Assembly (NCBI RefSeq): GCF_021155765.1
Contig: NC_060107.1
Location: 11,270,501 to 11,334,500 of the forward strand
Direction of reading: 5' to 3'
Origin: Diprion similis
Taxonomy: Eukaryota > Arthropoda > Insecta > Hymenoptera > Diprionidae
DNA: 64,000 nt
Positions 1-11,600 of this stretch are shown in pieces. The position numbers and the translations under genes were made by a program. How positions within the stretch are numbered: the first letter of the stretch is position 1; each line of letters begins with the position of its first letter. Below the pieces are notes generated by a model. It saw only the letters and a list, made by a program, of their open reading frames with translations, was not told the origin of the DNA and did not search any database.

Positions 1-3000
1 ATTTTTGGTAAAAATTTCACCGATTTTGAAAGTGCTGCAATTGATTCGTTGAGGCACTATTCCGACGTAATTTTGCGAGAGAAAACGATTGAGCGCAGTC
101 CCAATACGCTGCGAGCAACGGATCAAAAGTTACAGACAAAAAACGAAAAACGTGTTTCGTCCATTTTTCAGCTGATGGTCTGTGAGTCGTTGTTTTTCTG
201 CTGTTGATCCTACGCTATTTTTACTGTGTTTTCTGAGTTCCTGGGCGTCAAATTAGCCTAGAAAGGGTCGTACAAATCGATTCCGAGTCAAAAAATTTTC
301 GGCTCCGAAAATCAGAAAAAAAGTAAGGCTAACCCCTTTGGATTTTTCGCGAAAATTCCACCGATTTTGGAAAGTGCTGCAATTGATTCGTTGAGGCACT
401 ATTCTGACGTAATTTTGCGAGAGAAAACGATTGAGCGCAGTCCCAATACGCTGCGAGCAACGGATCAAAAGTTACCGGCAAAAAACTAAAAGCTGTTTTC
501 TCGATTTTTCAGCTGATGGTCTGTGAGTCGTAGTTTTTCTGCTGTTGATCCTACGCTATTTTTACTGTGTTTTCTGAGTTCCTGGGCGTCAAATTAGCCT
601 AGAAAGGGTCGTGCAAATCGATTCCGAGTCAAAAAATTTTCGGCTCCGAAAATCAGAAAAAAAGTAAGGCTAACCCCTTTGGATTTTTCGCGAAAATTCC
701 ACCGATTTTGGAAAGTGCTGCAATTGATTCGTTGAGGCACTATTCCGACGTAATTTTGCGAGAGAAAACGATTGAGCGCAGTCCCAATACGCTGCGAGCA
801 ACGGATCAAAAGTTACAGACAAAAAACGAAAAACGTGTTTCGTCCATTTTTCAGCTGATGGTCTGTGAGTCGTTGTTTTTCTGCTGTTGATCCTACGCTA
901 TTTTTACTGTGTTTTCTGAGTTCCTGGGCGTCAAATTAGCCTAGAAAGGGTCGTACAAATCGATTCCGAGTCAAAAAATTTTCGGCTCCGAAAATCAGAA
1001 AAAAAGTAAGGCTAACCCCTTTGGATTTTTCGCGAAAATTCCACCGATTTTGGAAAGTGCTGCAATTGATTCGTTGAGGCACTATTCTGACGTAATTTTG
1101 CGAGAGAAAACGATTGAGCGCAGTCCCAATACGCTGCGAGCAACGGATCAAAAGTTACCGGCAAAAAACTAAAAGCTGTTTTCTCGATTTTTCAGCTGAT
1201 GGTCTGTGAGTCGTAGTTTGTCTGCTGTTGATCCTACGCTATTTTTACTGTGTTTTATGAGTTCCTGGGCGTCAAATCAGCCTAGAAAGGGTCGTACAAA
1301 TCGATTCCGAGTCGAAAAATTTTCGGCTCCGAAAATCAAAAAAAAAGCAAGGCTAACCCCTTTGGATTTTTTGTAAAAATTTCACCGATTTTGAAAAGTG
1401 CTGCAATTGATTCGTTGAGGCACTATTCTGACGTAATTTTGCGAGAGAAAACGATTGAGCGCAGTCCCAATACGCTGCGAGCAACGGATCAAAAGTTACC
1501 GGCAAAAAACTAAAAGCTGTTTTGTCGATTTTTCAGCTGATGGTCCATGAGTCGTAGTTTGTCTGCTGTTGATCCTACGCTATTTTTACTGTGTTTTCTG
1601 AGTTCCTGGGCGTCAAATTAGCCTAGAAAGGGTCGTACAAATCGATTCCGAGTCGAAAAATTTTCGGCTCCGAAAATCAAAAAAAAAGTAAGGCTAACCC
1701 CTTTGGATTTTTTGTAAAAATTTCACCGATTTTGATAAGTGCTGCAATTGATTCGTTGAGGCACTATTCTGACGTAATTTTGCGAGAGAAAACGATTGAG
1801 CGCAGTCCCAATACGCTGCGAGCAACGGATCAAAAGTTACAGACAAAAAACGAAAAACGTGTTTTGTCCATTTTTCAGCTGATGGTCTGTAGGTCGTTGT
1901 TTTTCTGCTGTTGATCCTACGCTATTTTTACTGTGTTTTCTGAGTTCCTGGGCGTCAAATTAGCCCAGAAAGGGTCGTACAAATCGATTCCGAGTCGAAA
2001 AATTTTCGGCTCCGAAAATCAAAAAAAAGTAAGGCTAACCCCTTTGGATTTTTTGTAAAAATTTCACCGATTTTGAAAAGTGCTGCAATTGATTCGTTGA
2101 GGCACTATTCCGACGTAATTTTGCGAGAGAAAACGATTGAGCGCAGTCCCAATACGCTGCGAGCAACGGATCAAAAGTTACCGGCAAAAAACTAAAAGCT
2201 GTTTTGTCGATTTTTCAGCTGATGGTCTATGAGTCGTAGTTTATCTGCTGTTGATCCTACGCTATTTTTACTGTGTTTTCTGAGTTCCTGGGCGTCAAAT
2301 TAGCCTAGAAAGGGTCGTACGAATCGATTCCGAGTCAAAAAATTTTCGGCTCCGAAAATCAGAAAAAAAGTAAGGCTAACCCCTTTTGATTTTTCGCGAA
2401 AATTCCACCGATTTTGGAAAGTGCTGAAATTGATTTGTTGAAGCACTATTCTGACGTAATTTTGCGAGAGAAAACGATTGAGCGCAGTCCCAATACGCTG
2501 CGAGCAACGGATCAAAAGTTACAGACAAAAAACGAAAAACGTGTTTCGTCCATTTTTCAGCTGATGGTCTGTAGGTCGTTGTTTTTCTGCTGTTGATCCT
2601 ACGCTATTTTTACTGTGTTTTCTGAGTTCCTGGGCGTCAAATTAAACTAGAAAGGGTCGTACAAATCGATTCCGAGTCGAAAAATTTTCGGCTCCGAAAA
2701 TCAAAAAAAAAAAAGGCTAACCCCTTTGGATTTTTTGTAAAAATTTCACCGATTTTGAAAAGTGCTGCAATTGATTCGTTGAGGCACTATTCTGACGTAA
2801 TTTTGCGAGAGAAAACGATTGAGCGCAGTCTCAATACGCTGCGAGCAACGGATCAAAAGTTACCGGCAGAAAACTAAAAGCTGTTTTGTCGATTTTTCAG
2901 CTGATGGTCTGTGAGTCGTAGTTTGTCTGCTGTTGATCCTACGCTATTTTTACTGTAGTTTCTGAGTTCCTGGGCGTCAAATTAGCCTAGAAAGGGTCGT

Positions 3001-5750
3001 ACAAATCGATTCCGAGTCAAAAAATTTTCGGCTCCGAAAATCAGAAAAAAAGTAAGGCTAACCCCTTTGGATTTTTCGCGAAAATTCCACCGATTTCGGA
3101 AAGTGCTGCAATTGATTTGTTGAGGCACTATTCTGACGTAATTTTGCGAGAGAAAACGATTGAGCGCAGTCCCGATACGCTGCGAGCAACGGATCAAAAG
3201 TTACAGACAAAAAACGAAAAACGTGTTTCGTCCATTTTTCAGCTGATGGTCTGTGAGTCGTAGTTTTTCTGCTGTTGATCCTACGCTATTTTTACTGTGT
3301 TTTCTGAGTTCCTGGGCGTCAAATTAGCCTAGAAAGGGTCGTGCAAATCGATTCCGAGTCGAAAAATTTTCGGCTCCGAGAATCAAAAAAAAAGTAAGGC
3401 TAACCCCTTTGGATTTTTTGTAAAAATTTCACCGATTTTGAAAAGTGCTGCAATTGATTCGTTGAGGCACTATTCTGACGTAATTTTGCGAGAGAAAACG
3501 ATTGAGCGCAGTCCCAATACGCTGCGAGCAACGGATCAAAAGTTACCGGCAAAAAACTAAAAGCTGTTTTGTCGATTCTTCAACTGATGGTCTGTGAGTC
3601 GTAGTTTGTCTGCTGTTGATCCTACGCTATTTTTACTGTGTTTTCTGAGTTCCTGGGCGTCAAATTAGCCTAGAAAGGGTCGTACAAATCGATTCCGAGT
3701 CAAAAAATTTTCGGCTCCGAAAATCAGAGAAAAAGTAAGGCTAACCCCTTTGGATTTTTCGCGAAAATTCCACCGATTTTGGAAAGTGCTGAAATTGATT
3801 TGTTGAGGCACTATTCTGACGTAATTTTGCGAGAGAAAACGATTGAGCGCAGTCCCAATACGCTGCGAGCAACGGATCAAAAGTTACAGACAAAAAACGA
3901 AAAACGTGTTTCGTCCATTTTTCAGCTGATGGTCTGTGAGTCGTTGTTTTTCTGCTGTTGATCCTACGCTATTTTTACTGTGTTTTCTGAGTTCCTGGGC
4001 GTCAAATTAGCCTAGAAAGGGTCGTACAAATCGATTCCGAGTCAAAAAATTTTCGGCTCCGAAAATCAGAAAAAAAGTAAGGCTAACCCCTTTGGATTTT
4101 TCGCGAAAATTCCACCGATTTTGGAAAGTGCTGCAATTGATTCGTTGAGGCACTATTCTGACGTAATTTTGCGAGAGAAAACGATTGAGCGCAGTCCCAA
4201 TACGCTGCGAGCAACGGATCAAAAGTTACCGGCAAAAAACTAAAAGCTGTTTTGTCGATTCTTCAACTGATGGTCTGTGAGTCGTAGTTTGTCTGCTGTT
4301 GATCCTACGCTATTTTTACTGTGTTTTCTGAGTTCCTGGGCGTCAAATTAGCCTAGAAAGGGTCGTACAAATCGATTCCGAGTCAAAAAATTTTCGGCTC
4401 CGAAAATCAGAGAAAAAGTAAGGCTAACCCCTTTGGATTTTTCGCGAAAATTCCACCGATTTTGGAAAGTGCTGAAATTGATTTGTTGAGGCACTATTCT
4501 GACGTAATTTTGCGAGAGAAAACGATTGAGCGCAGTCCCAATACGCTGCGAGCAACGGATCAAAAGTTACAGACAAAAAACGAAAAACGTGTTTCGTCCA
4601 TTTTTCAGCTGATGGTCTGTGAGTCGTTGTTTTTCTGCTGTTGATCCTACGCTATTTTTACTGTGTTTTCTGAGTTCCTGGGCGTCAAATTAGCCTAGAA
4701 AGGGTCGTACAAATCGATTCCGAGTCAAAAAATTTTCGGCTCCGAAAATCAGAAAAAAAGTAAGGCTAACCCCTTTGGATTTTTCGCGAAAATTCCACCG
4801 ATTTTGGAAAGTGCTGCAATTGATTCGTTGAGGCACTATTCTGACGTAATTTTGCGAGAGAAAACGATTGAGCGCAGTCCCAATACGCTGCGAGCAACGG
4901 ATCAAAAGTTACCGGCAAAAAACTAAAAGCTGTTTTCTCGATTTTTCAGCTGATGGTCTGTGAGTCGTAGTTTGTCTGCTGTTGATCCTACGCTATTTTT
5001 ACTGTGTTTTATGAGTTCCTGGGCGTCAAATTAGCCTAGAAAGGGTCGTACAAATCGATTCCGAGTCGAAAAATTTTCGGCTCCGAAAATCAGAAAAAAA
5101 GCAAGGCTAACCCCTTTGGATTTTTTGTAAAAATTTCACCGATTTTGAAAAGTGCTGCAATTGATTCGTTGAGGCACTATTCTGACGTAATTTTGCGAGA
5201 GAAAACGATTGAGCGCAGTCCTAATACGCTGCGAGCAACGGATCAAAAGTTACCGGCAAAAAACTAAAAGCTGTTTTGTCGATTTTTCAGCTGATGGTCT
5301 ATGAGTCGTAGTTTGTCTGCTGTTGATCCTACGCTATTTTTACTGTGTTTTCTGAGTTCCTGGGCGTCAAATTAGCCTAGAAAGGGTCGTACAAATCGAT
5401 TCCGAGTCGAAAAATTTTCGGCTCCGAAAATCAAAAAAAAAGTAAGGCTAACCCCTTTGGATTTTTTGTAAAAATTTCACCGATTTTGATAAGTGCTGCA
5501 ATTGATTCGTTGAGGCACTATTCCGACGTAATTTTGCGAGAGAAAACGATTGAGCGCAGTCCCAATACGCTGCGAGCAACGGATCAAAAGTTACAGACAA
5601 AAAACGAAAAACGTGTTTCGTCCATTTTTCAGCTGATGGTCTGTAGGTCGTTGTTTTTCTGCTGTTGATCCTACGCTATTTTTACTGTGTTTTCTGAGTT
5701 CCTGGGCGTCAAATTAGCCTAGAAAGGGTCGTACAAATCGATTCCGAGTC
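1..5750. repeat. HOR domain 1: 11-monomer register (3,754 bp) with embedded dimers (683 bp)
   Basis: Positions ~1,250-1,900 match ~5,005-5,650 at a shift of 3,754 bp, which is 11 monomers. Rare variants are shared at both places: 'tgttttatgag' (1251 and 5005), 'agcaaggctaacc' (about 1347 and 5100), 'atgagtcg' after 'ggtc', 'tttgataagtg' (1732 and 5486) and 'tctgtaggtcg' (about 1887 and 5641). A 683-bp dimer duplication is also visible: 'gattcttcaactgatgg' at ~3574 and ~4257, and 'atcagagaaaaagtaagg' at ~3723 and ~4406. Less than two full 11-mers fall inside the window, so the left boundary is unknown. Confidence 0.7.
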
Positions 5751-6449
5751 GAAAAATTTTCGGCTCCGAAAACCAAAAAAAAGTAAGGCTAACCCCTTTG
5801 GATTTTTTGTAAAAATTTCACCGATTTTGAAAAGTGCTGCAATTGATTCGTTGAGGCACTATTCCGACGTAATTTTGCGAGAGAAAACGATTGAGCGCAG
5901 TCCCAATACGCTGCGAGCAACGGATCAAAAGTTACCGGCAAAAAACTAAAAGCTGTTTTGTCGATTTTTCAGCTGATGGTCTGTGAGTCGTTGTTTTTCT
6001 GCTGTTGATCCTACGCTATTTTTACTGTGTTTTCTGAGTTCCTGGGCGTCAAATTAGCCTAGAAAGGGTCGTACAAATCGATTCCGAGTCGAAAAATTTT
6101 CGGCTCCGAAAATCAAAAAAAAAGGAAGGCTAACCCCTTTGGATTTTTTGTAAAAATTTCACCGATTTTGAAAAGTGCTGCAATTGATTCGTTGAGGCAC
6201 TATTCCGACGTAATTTTGCGAGAGAAAACGATTGAGCGCAGTCCCAATACGCTGCGAGCAACGGATCAAAAGTTACAGACAAAAAACGAAAAACGTGTTT
6301 CGTCCATTTTTCAGCTGATGGTCTGTGAGTCGTTGTTTTTCTGCTGTTGATCCTACGCTATTTTTACTGTGTTTTCTGAGTTCCTGGGCGTCAAATTAGC
6401 CTAGAAAGGGTCGTACAAATCGATTCCGAGTCGAAAAATTTTCGGCTCC

Positions 6450-8640
6450 GAAAATCAAAAAAAAAGTAAGGCTAACCCCTTTGGATTTTTTGTAAAAATT
6501 TCACCGATTTTGAAAAGTGCTGCAATTGATTCGTTGAGGCACTATTCCGACGTAATTTTGCGAGAGAAAACGATTGAGCGCAGTCCCAATACGCTGCGAG
6601 CAACGGATCAAAAGTTACAGACAAAAAACGAAAAACGTGTTTCGTCCATTTTTCAGCTGATGGTCTGTGAGTCATTGTTTTTCTGCTGTTGATCCTACGC
6701 TATTTTTACTGTGTTTTCTGAGTTCCTGGGCGTCAAATTAGCCTAGAAAGGGTCGTACAAATCGATTCCGAGTCGAAAAATTTTCGGCTCCGAAAATCAA
6801 AAAAAAAGTAAGGCTAACGCCTTTGGATTTTTTGTAAAAATTTCACCGATTTCGAAAAGTGCTGCCATTGATTCGTTGAGGCACTATTCTGACGTAATTT
6901 TGCGAGAGAAAACGATTGAGCGCAGTCCCAATACGCTGCGAGCAACGGATCAAAAGTTACAGACAAAAAACGAAAAACGTGTTTCGTCCATTTTTCAGCT
7001 GATGGTCTGTGAGTCGTTGTTTTTCTGCTGTTGATCCTACGCTATTTTTACTGTGTTTTCTGAGTTCCTGGGCGTCAAATTAGCCTAGAAAGGGTCGTGC
7101 AAATCGATTCCGAGTCGAAAAATTCTCGGCTCCGAAAATCAAAAAAAAAGGAAGGCTAACCCCTTCGGATTTTTTGTAAAAATTTCACCGATTTTGAAAA
7201 GTGCTGCATATAATTCGTTGAGGCACTATTCCGACGTAATTTTGCGAGAGAAAACGATTGAGCGCAGTCCCAATACGCTGCGAGCAACGGATCAAAAGTT
7301 ACAGACAAAAAACGAAAAACGTGTTTCGTCCATTTTTCAGCTGATGGTCTGTGAGTCGTAGTTTTTCTGCTGTTGATCCTACGCTATTTTTACTGTGTTT
7401 TCTGAGTTCCTGGGCGTCAAATTAGCCTAGAAAGGGTCGTGCGAATCGATTCCGAGTCGAAAAATTTTCGGCTCCGAAAATCAAAAAAAAAGTAAGGCTA
7501 ACCCCTTTGGATTTTTTGTAAAAATTTCACCGATTTTGAAAAGTGCTGCAATTGATTCGTTGAGGCACTATTCTGACGTAATTTTGCGAGAGAAAACGAT
7601 TGAGCGCAGTCCCAATACGCTGCGAGCAACGGATCAAAAGTTACAGACAAAAAACGAAAAACGTGTTTCGTCCATTTTTCAGCTGATGGTCTGTGAGTCG
7701 TAGTTTTTCTGCTGTTGATCCTACGCTATTTTTACTGTGTTTTCTGAGTTCCTGGGCGTCAAATTAGCCTAGAAAGGGTCGTGCAAATCGATTCCGAGTC
7801 GAAAAATTTTCGGCTCCGAAAATCAAAAAAAAAGTAAGGCTAACCCCTGTGGATTTTTTGTAAAAATTTCACCGATTTTGAAAAGTGCTGCAATTGATTC
7901 GTTGAGGCACTATTCCGACGTAATTTTGCGAGAGAAAACGATTGAGCGCAGTCCCAATACGCTGCGAGCAACGGATCAAAAGTTACAGACAAAAAACGAA
8001 AAACGTGTTTCGTCCATTTTTCAGCTGATGGTCTGTGAGTCGTTGTTTTTCTGCTGTTGATCCTACGCTATTTTTACTGTGTTTTCTGAGTTCCTGGGCG
8101 TCAAATTAGCCTAGAAAGGGTCGTACAAATCGATTCCGAGTCGAAAAATTTTCGGCTCCGAAAATCAAAAAAAAAGTAAGGCTAACGCCTTTGGATTTTT
8201 TGTAAAAATTTCACTGATTTCGAAAAGTGCTGCCATTGATTCGTTGAGGCACTATTCTGACGTAATTTTGCGAGAGAAAACGATTGAGCGCAGTCCCAAT
8301 ACGCTGCGAGCAACGGATCAAAAGTTACAGACAAAAAACGAAAAACGTGTTTCGTCCATTTTTCAGCTGATGGTCTGTGAGTCGTTGTTTTTCTGCTGTT
8401 GATCCTACGCTATTTTTACTGTGTTTTCTGAGTTCCTGGGCGTCAAATTAGCCTAGAAAGGGTCGTGCAAATCGATTCCGAGTCGAAAAATTCTCGGCTC
8501 CGAAAATCAAAAAAAAAGGAAGGCTAACCCCTTTGGATTTTTTGTAAAAATTTCACCGATTTTGAAAAGTGCTGCAATTAATTCGTTGAGGCACTATTCC
8601 GACGTAATTTTGCGAGAGAAAACGATTGAGCGCAGTCCCA
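6450..8640. repeat. HOR domain 2: 4-monomer unit (1,368 bp)
   Basis: The variant 'aggctaacgcctttgg' occurs at 6811 and again at 8179, exactly 1,368 bp apart. It is followed both times by 'gatttcgaaaagtgctgcc' and then by a monomer with 'aaaaattctcggctccg' (about 7120 and 8488). None of these variants is combined this way elsewhere in the array. Roughly one and a half copies are visible, and the right end grades into the 12-mer domain. Confidence 0.65.
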
Positions 8641-11600
8641 ATACGCTGCGAGCAACGGATCGAAAGTTACAGGCAAAAAACGAAAAACGTCTTTCGTCCA
8701 TTTTTCAGCTGATGGTCTGTGAGTCGTAGTTTTTCTGCCGTTGATCCTACGCTATTTTTACTGTGTTTTCTGAGTTCCTGGGCGCCAAATTAGCCTAGAA
8801 ATGGTCGTACAAATCGATTCCGAGTCGCAAAATTTTCGGCCCCGAAAATCGAAAAAAAGTAAGGCTAACCCCTTTGGATTTTTTGTAAAAATTTTACCGA
8901 TTTTGAAAAGTGCTGCAATTGATTCGTTGAGGCACTATTCCGACGTAATTTTGCGATAGAAAACGATTGAGCGCAGTCCCAATACGCTGCGAGCAACGTA
9001 TCAAAAGTTACCGGCAAAAAACTAAAAGCTGTTTTGTCGATTTTTCAGCTGATGGTCTGTGAGTCGTAGTTTGTCTGCTGTTGATCCTACGCTATTTTTA
9101 CTGTGTTTTCTGAGTTTCTGGGCGTCAAATTAGCCTAGAAAGGGTCGTACAAATCGATTCCGAGTCAAAAAATTTTCGGCTCCGAAAATCAGAAAAAAGT
9201 AAGGCTAACCCCTTTGGATTTTTCGCGAAAATTCCACCGATTTTGGAAAGTGCTGCAATTGATTTGTTGAGGCACTATTCTGACGTAATTTTGCGAGAGA
9301 AAACGATTCAGCGCAGTCCCAATACGCTGCGAGCAACGGATCAAAAGTTACAGACAAAAAACGAAAAACGTGTTTCGTCCATTTTTCAGCTGATGGTCTG
9401 TGAGTCGTAGTTTTTCTGCTGTTGATCCTACGCTATTTTTACTGTGTTTTCTGAGTTCCTGGGCGTCAAATTAGCCTAGAAAAGGTCGTGCAAATCGATT
9501 CCGAGTCGAAATATTTTCGGCTCCGAAAATCAAAAAAAAAGGAAGGCTAACCCCTTTGGATTTTTTGTAGAAATTTCATCGATTTTGAAAAGTGCTGCAA
9601 TTGATTCGTTGAGGCACTATTTCGACGTAATTTTGCGAGAGAAAGCGATTGAGCGCAGTCCCAATACGCTGCGAGCAACGGATCAAAAGTTACAGACAAA
9701 AAACGAAAAACGTGTTTCGTCCATTTTTCAGCTGATGGTCTGTGAGTCGTTGTTTTTCTGCTGTTGATCCGACGCTATTTTTACTGTGTTTTCTGAGTTC
9801 CTTGGCGTCAAATTAGCCTAGAAAGGGTCGTACGAATCGATTCCGAGTCGAAAAATTTTCGGCTCCGAAAATCAAAAAAAAAGTAAGGCTAACCCCTTTG
9901 GATTTTTTGTAAAAATTTCACTGATTTTGAAAAGTGCTGCAATTGATTCGTTGAGGCACTATTCTGACGTAATTTTGCGAGAGAAAACGATTGAGCGCAG
10001 TCCCGATACGCTGCGAGCAACGGATCAAAAGTTACAGACAAAAAACGAAAAACGTGTTTCGTCCATTTTTCAGCTGATGGTCTGTGAGTCGTAGTTTTTC
10101 TGCTGTTGATCCTACGCTATTTTTACTGTGTTTTCTGAGTTCCTGGGCGTCAAATTAGCCTAGAAAGGGTCGTGCAAATCGATTCCGAGTCGAAAAATTT
10201 TCGGCTCCGAAAATCAAAAAAAAAGTAAGGCTAACCCCTTTGGATTTTTTGTAAAAATTTCACCGATTTTGAAAAGTGCTGCAATTGATTCGTTGAGGCA
10301 CTATTCCGACGTAATTTTGCGAGAGAAAACGATTGAGCGCAGTCCCAATACGCTGCGAGCAACGGATCAAAAGTTACAGACAAAAAACGAAAAACGTGTT
10401 TCGTCCATTTTTCAGCTGATGGTCTGTGAGTCGTTGTTTTTCTGCTGTTGATCCTACGCTATTTTTACTGTGTTTTCTGAGTTCCTGGGCGTCAAATTAG
10501 CCTAGAAAGGGTCGTACAAATCGATTCCGAGTCGAAAAATTTTCGGCTCCGAAAATCAAAAAAAAAGTAAGGCTAACCCCTTTGGATTTTTTGTAAAAAT
10601 TTCACCGATTTTGAAAAGTGCTGCAATTAATTCGTTGAGGCACTATTCCGACGTAATTTTGCGAGAGAAAACGATTGAGCGCAGTCCCAATACGCTGCGA
10701 GCAACGGATCAAAAGTTACAGACAAAAAACGAAAAACGTGTTTCGTCCATTTTTCAGCTGATGGTCTGTGAGTCGTTGTTTTTCTGCTGTTGATCCTACG
10801 CTATTTTTACTGTGTTTTCTGAGTTCCTGGGCGTCAAATTAGCCTAGAAAGGGTCGTGCAAATCGATTCCGAGTCGAAAAATTCTCGGCTCCGAAAATCA
10901 AAAAAAAAGGAAGGCTAACCCCTTTGGATTTTTTGTAAAAATTTCACCGATTTTGAAAAGTGCTGCAATTAATTCGTTGAGGCACTATTCCGACGTAATT
11001 TTGCGAGAGAAAACGATTGAGCGCAGTCCCAATACGCTGCGAGCAACGGATCAAAAGTTACAGGCAAAAAACGAAAAACGTCTTTCGTCCATTTTTCAGC
11101 TGATGGTCTGTGAGTCGTAGTTTTTCTGCCGTTGATCCTACGCTATTTTTACTGTGTTTTCAGAGTTCCTGGGCGCCAAATTAGCCTAGAAATGGTCGTA
11201 CAAATCGATTCCAAATCGCAAAATTTTCGGCCCCGAAAATCGAAAAAAAGTAAGGCTAACCCCTTTGGATTTTTTGTAAAAATTTTACCGATTTTGAAAA
11301 GTGCTGCAATTGATTCGTTGAGGCACTATTCCGACGTAATTTTGCGAGAGAAAACGATTGAGCGCAGTCCCAATACGCTGCGAGCAACGTATCAAAAGTT
11401 ACCGGCAAAAAACTAAGAGCTGTTTTGTCGATTTTTCAGCTGATGGTCTGTGAGTCGTAGTTTGTCTGCTGTTGATCCTACGCTATTTTTACTGTGTTTT
11501 CTGAGTTTCTGGGCGTCAAATTAGCCTAGAAAGGGTCGTACAAATCGATTCCGAGTCAAAAAATTTTCGGCTCCGAAAATCAGAAAAAAGTAAGGCTAAC

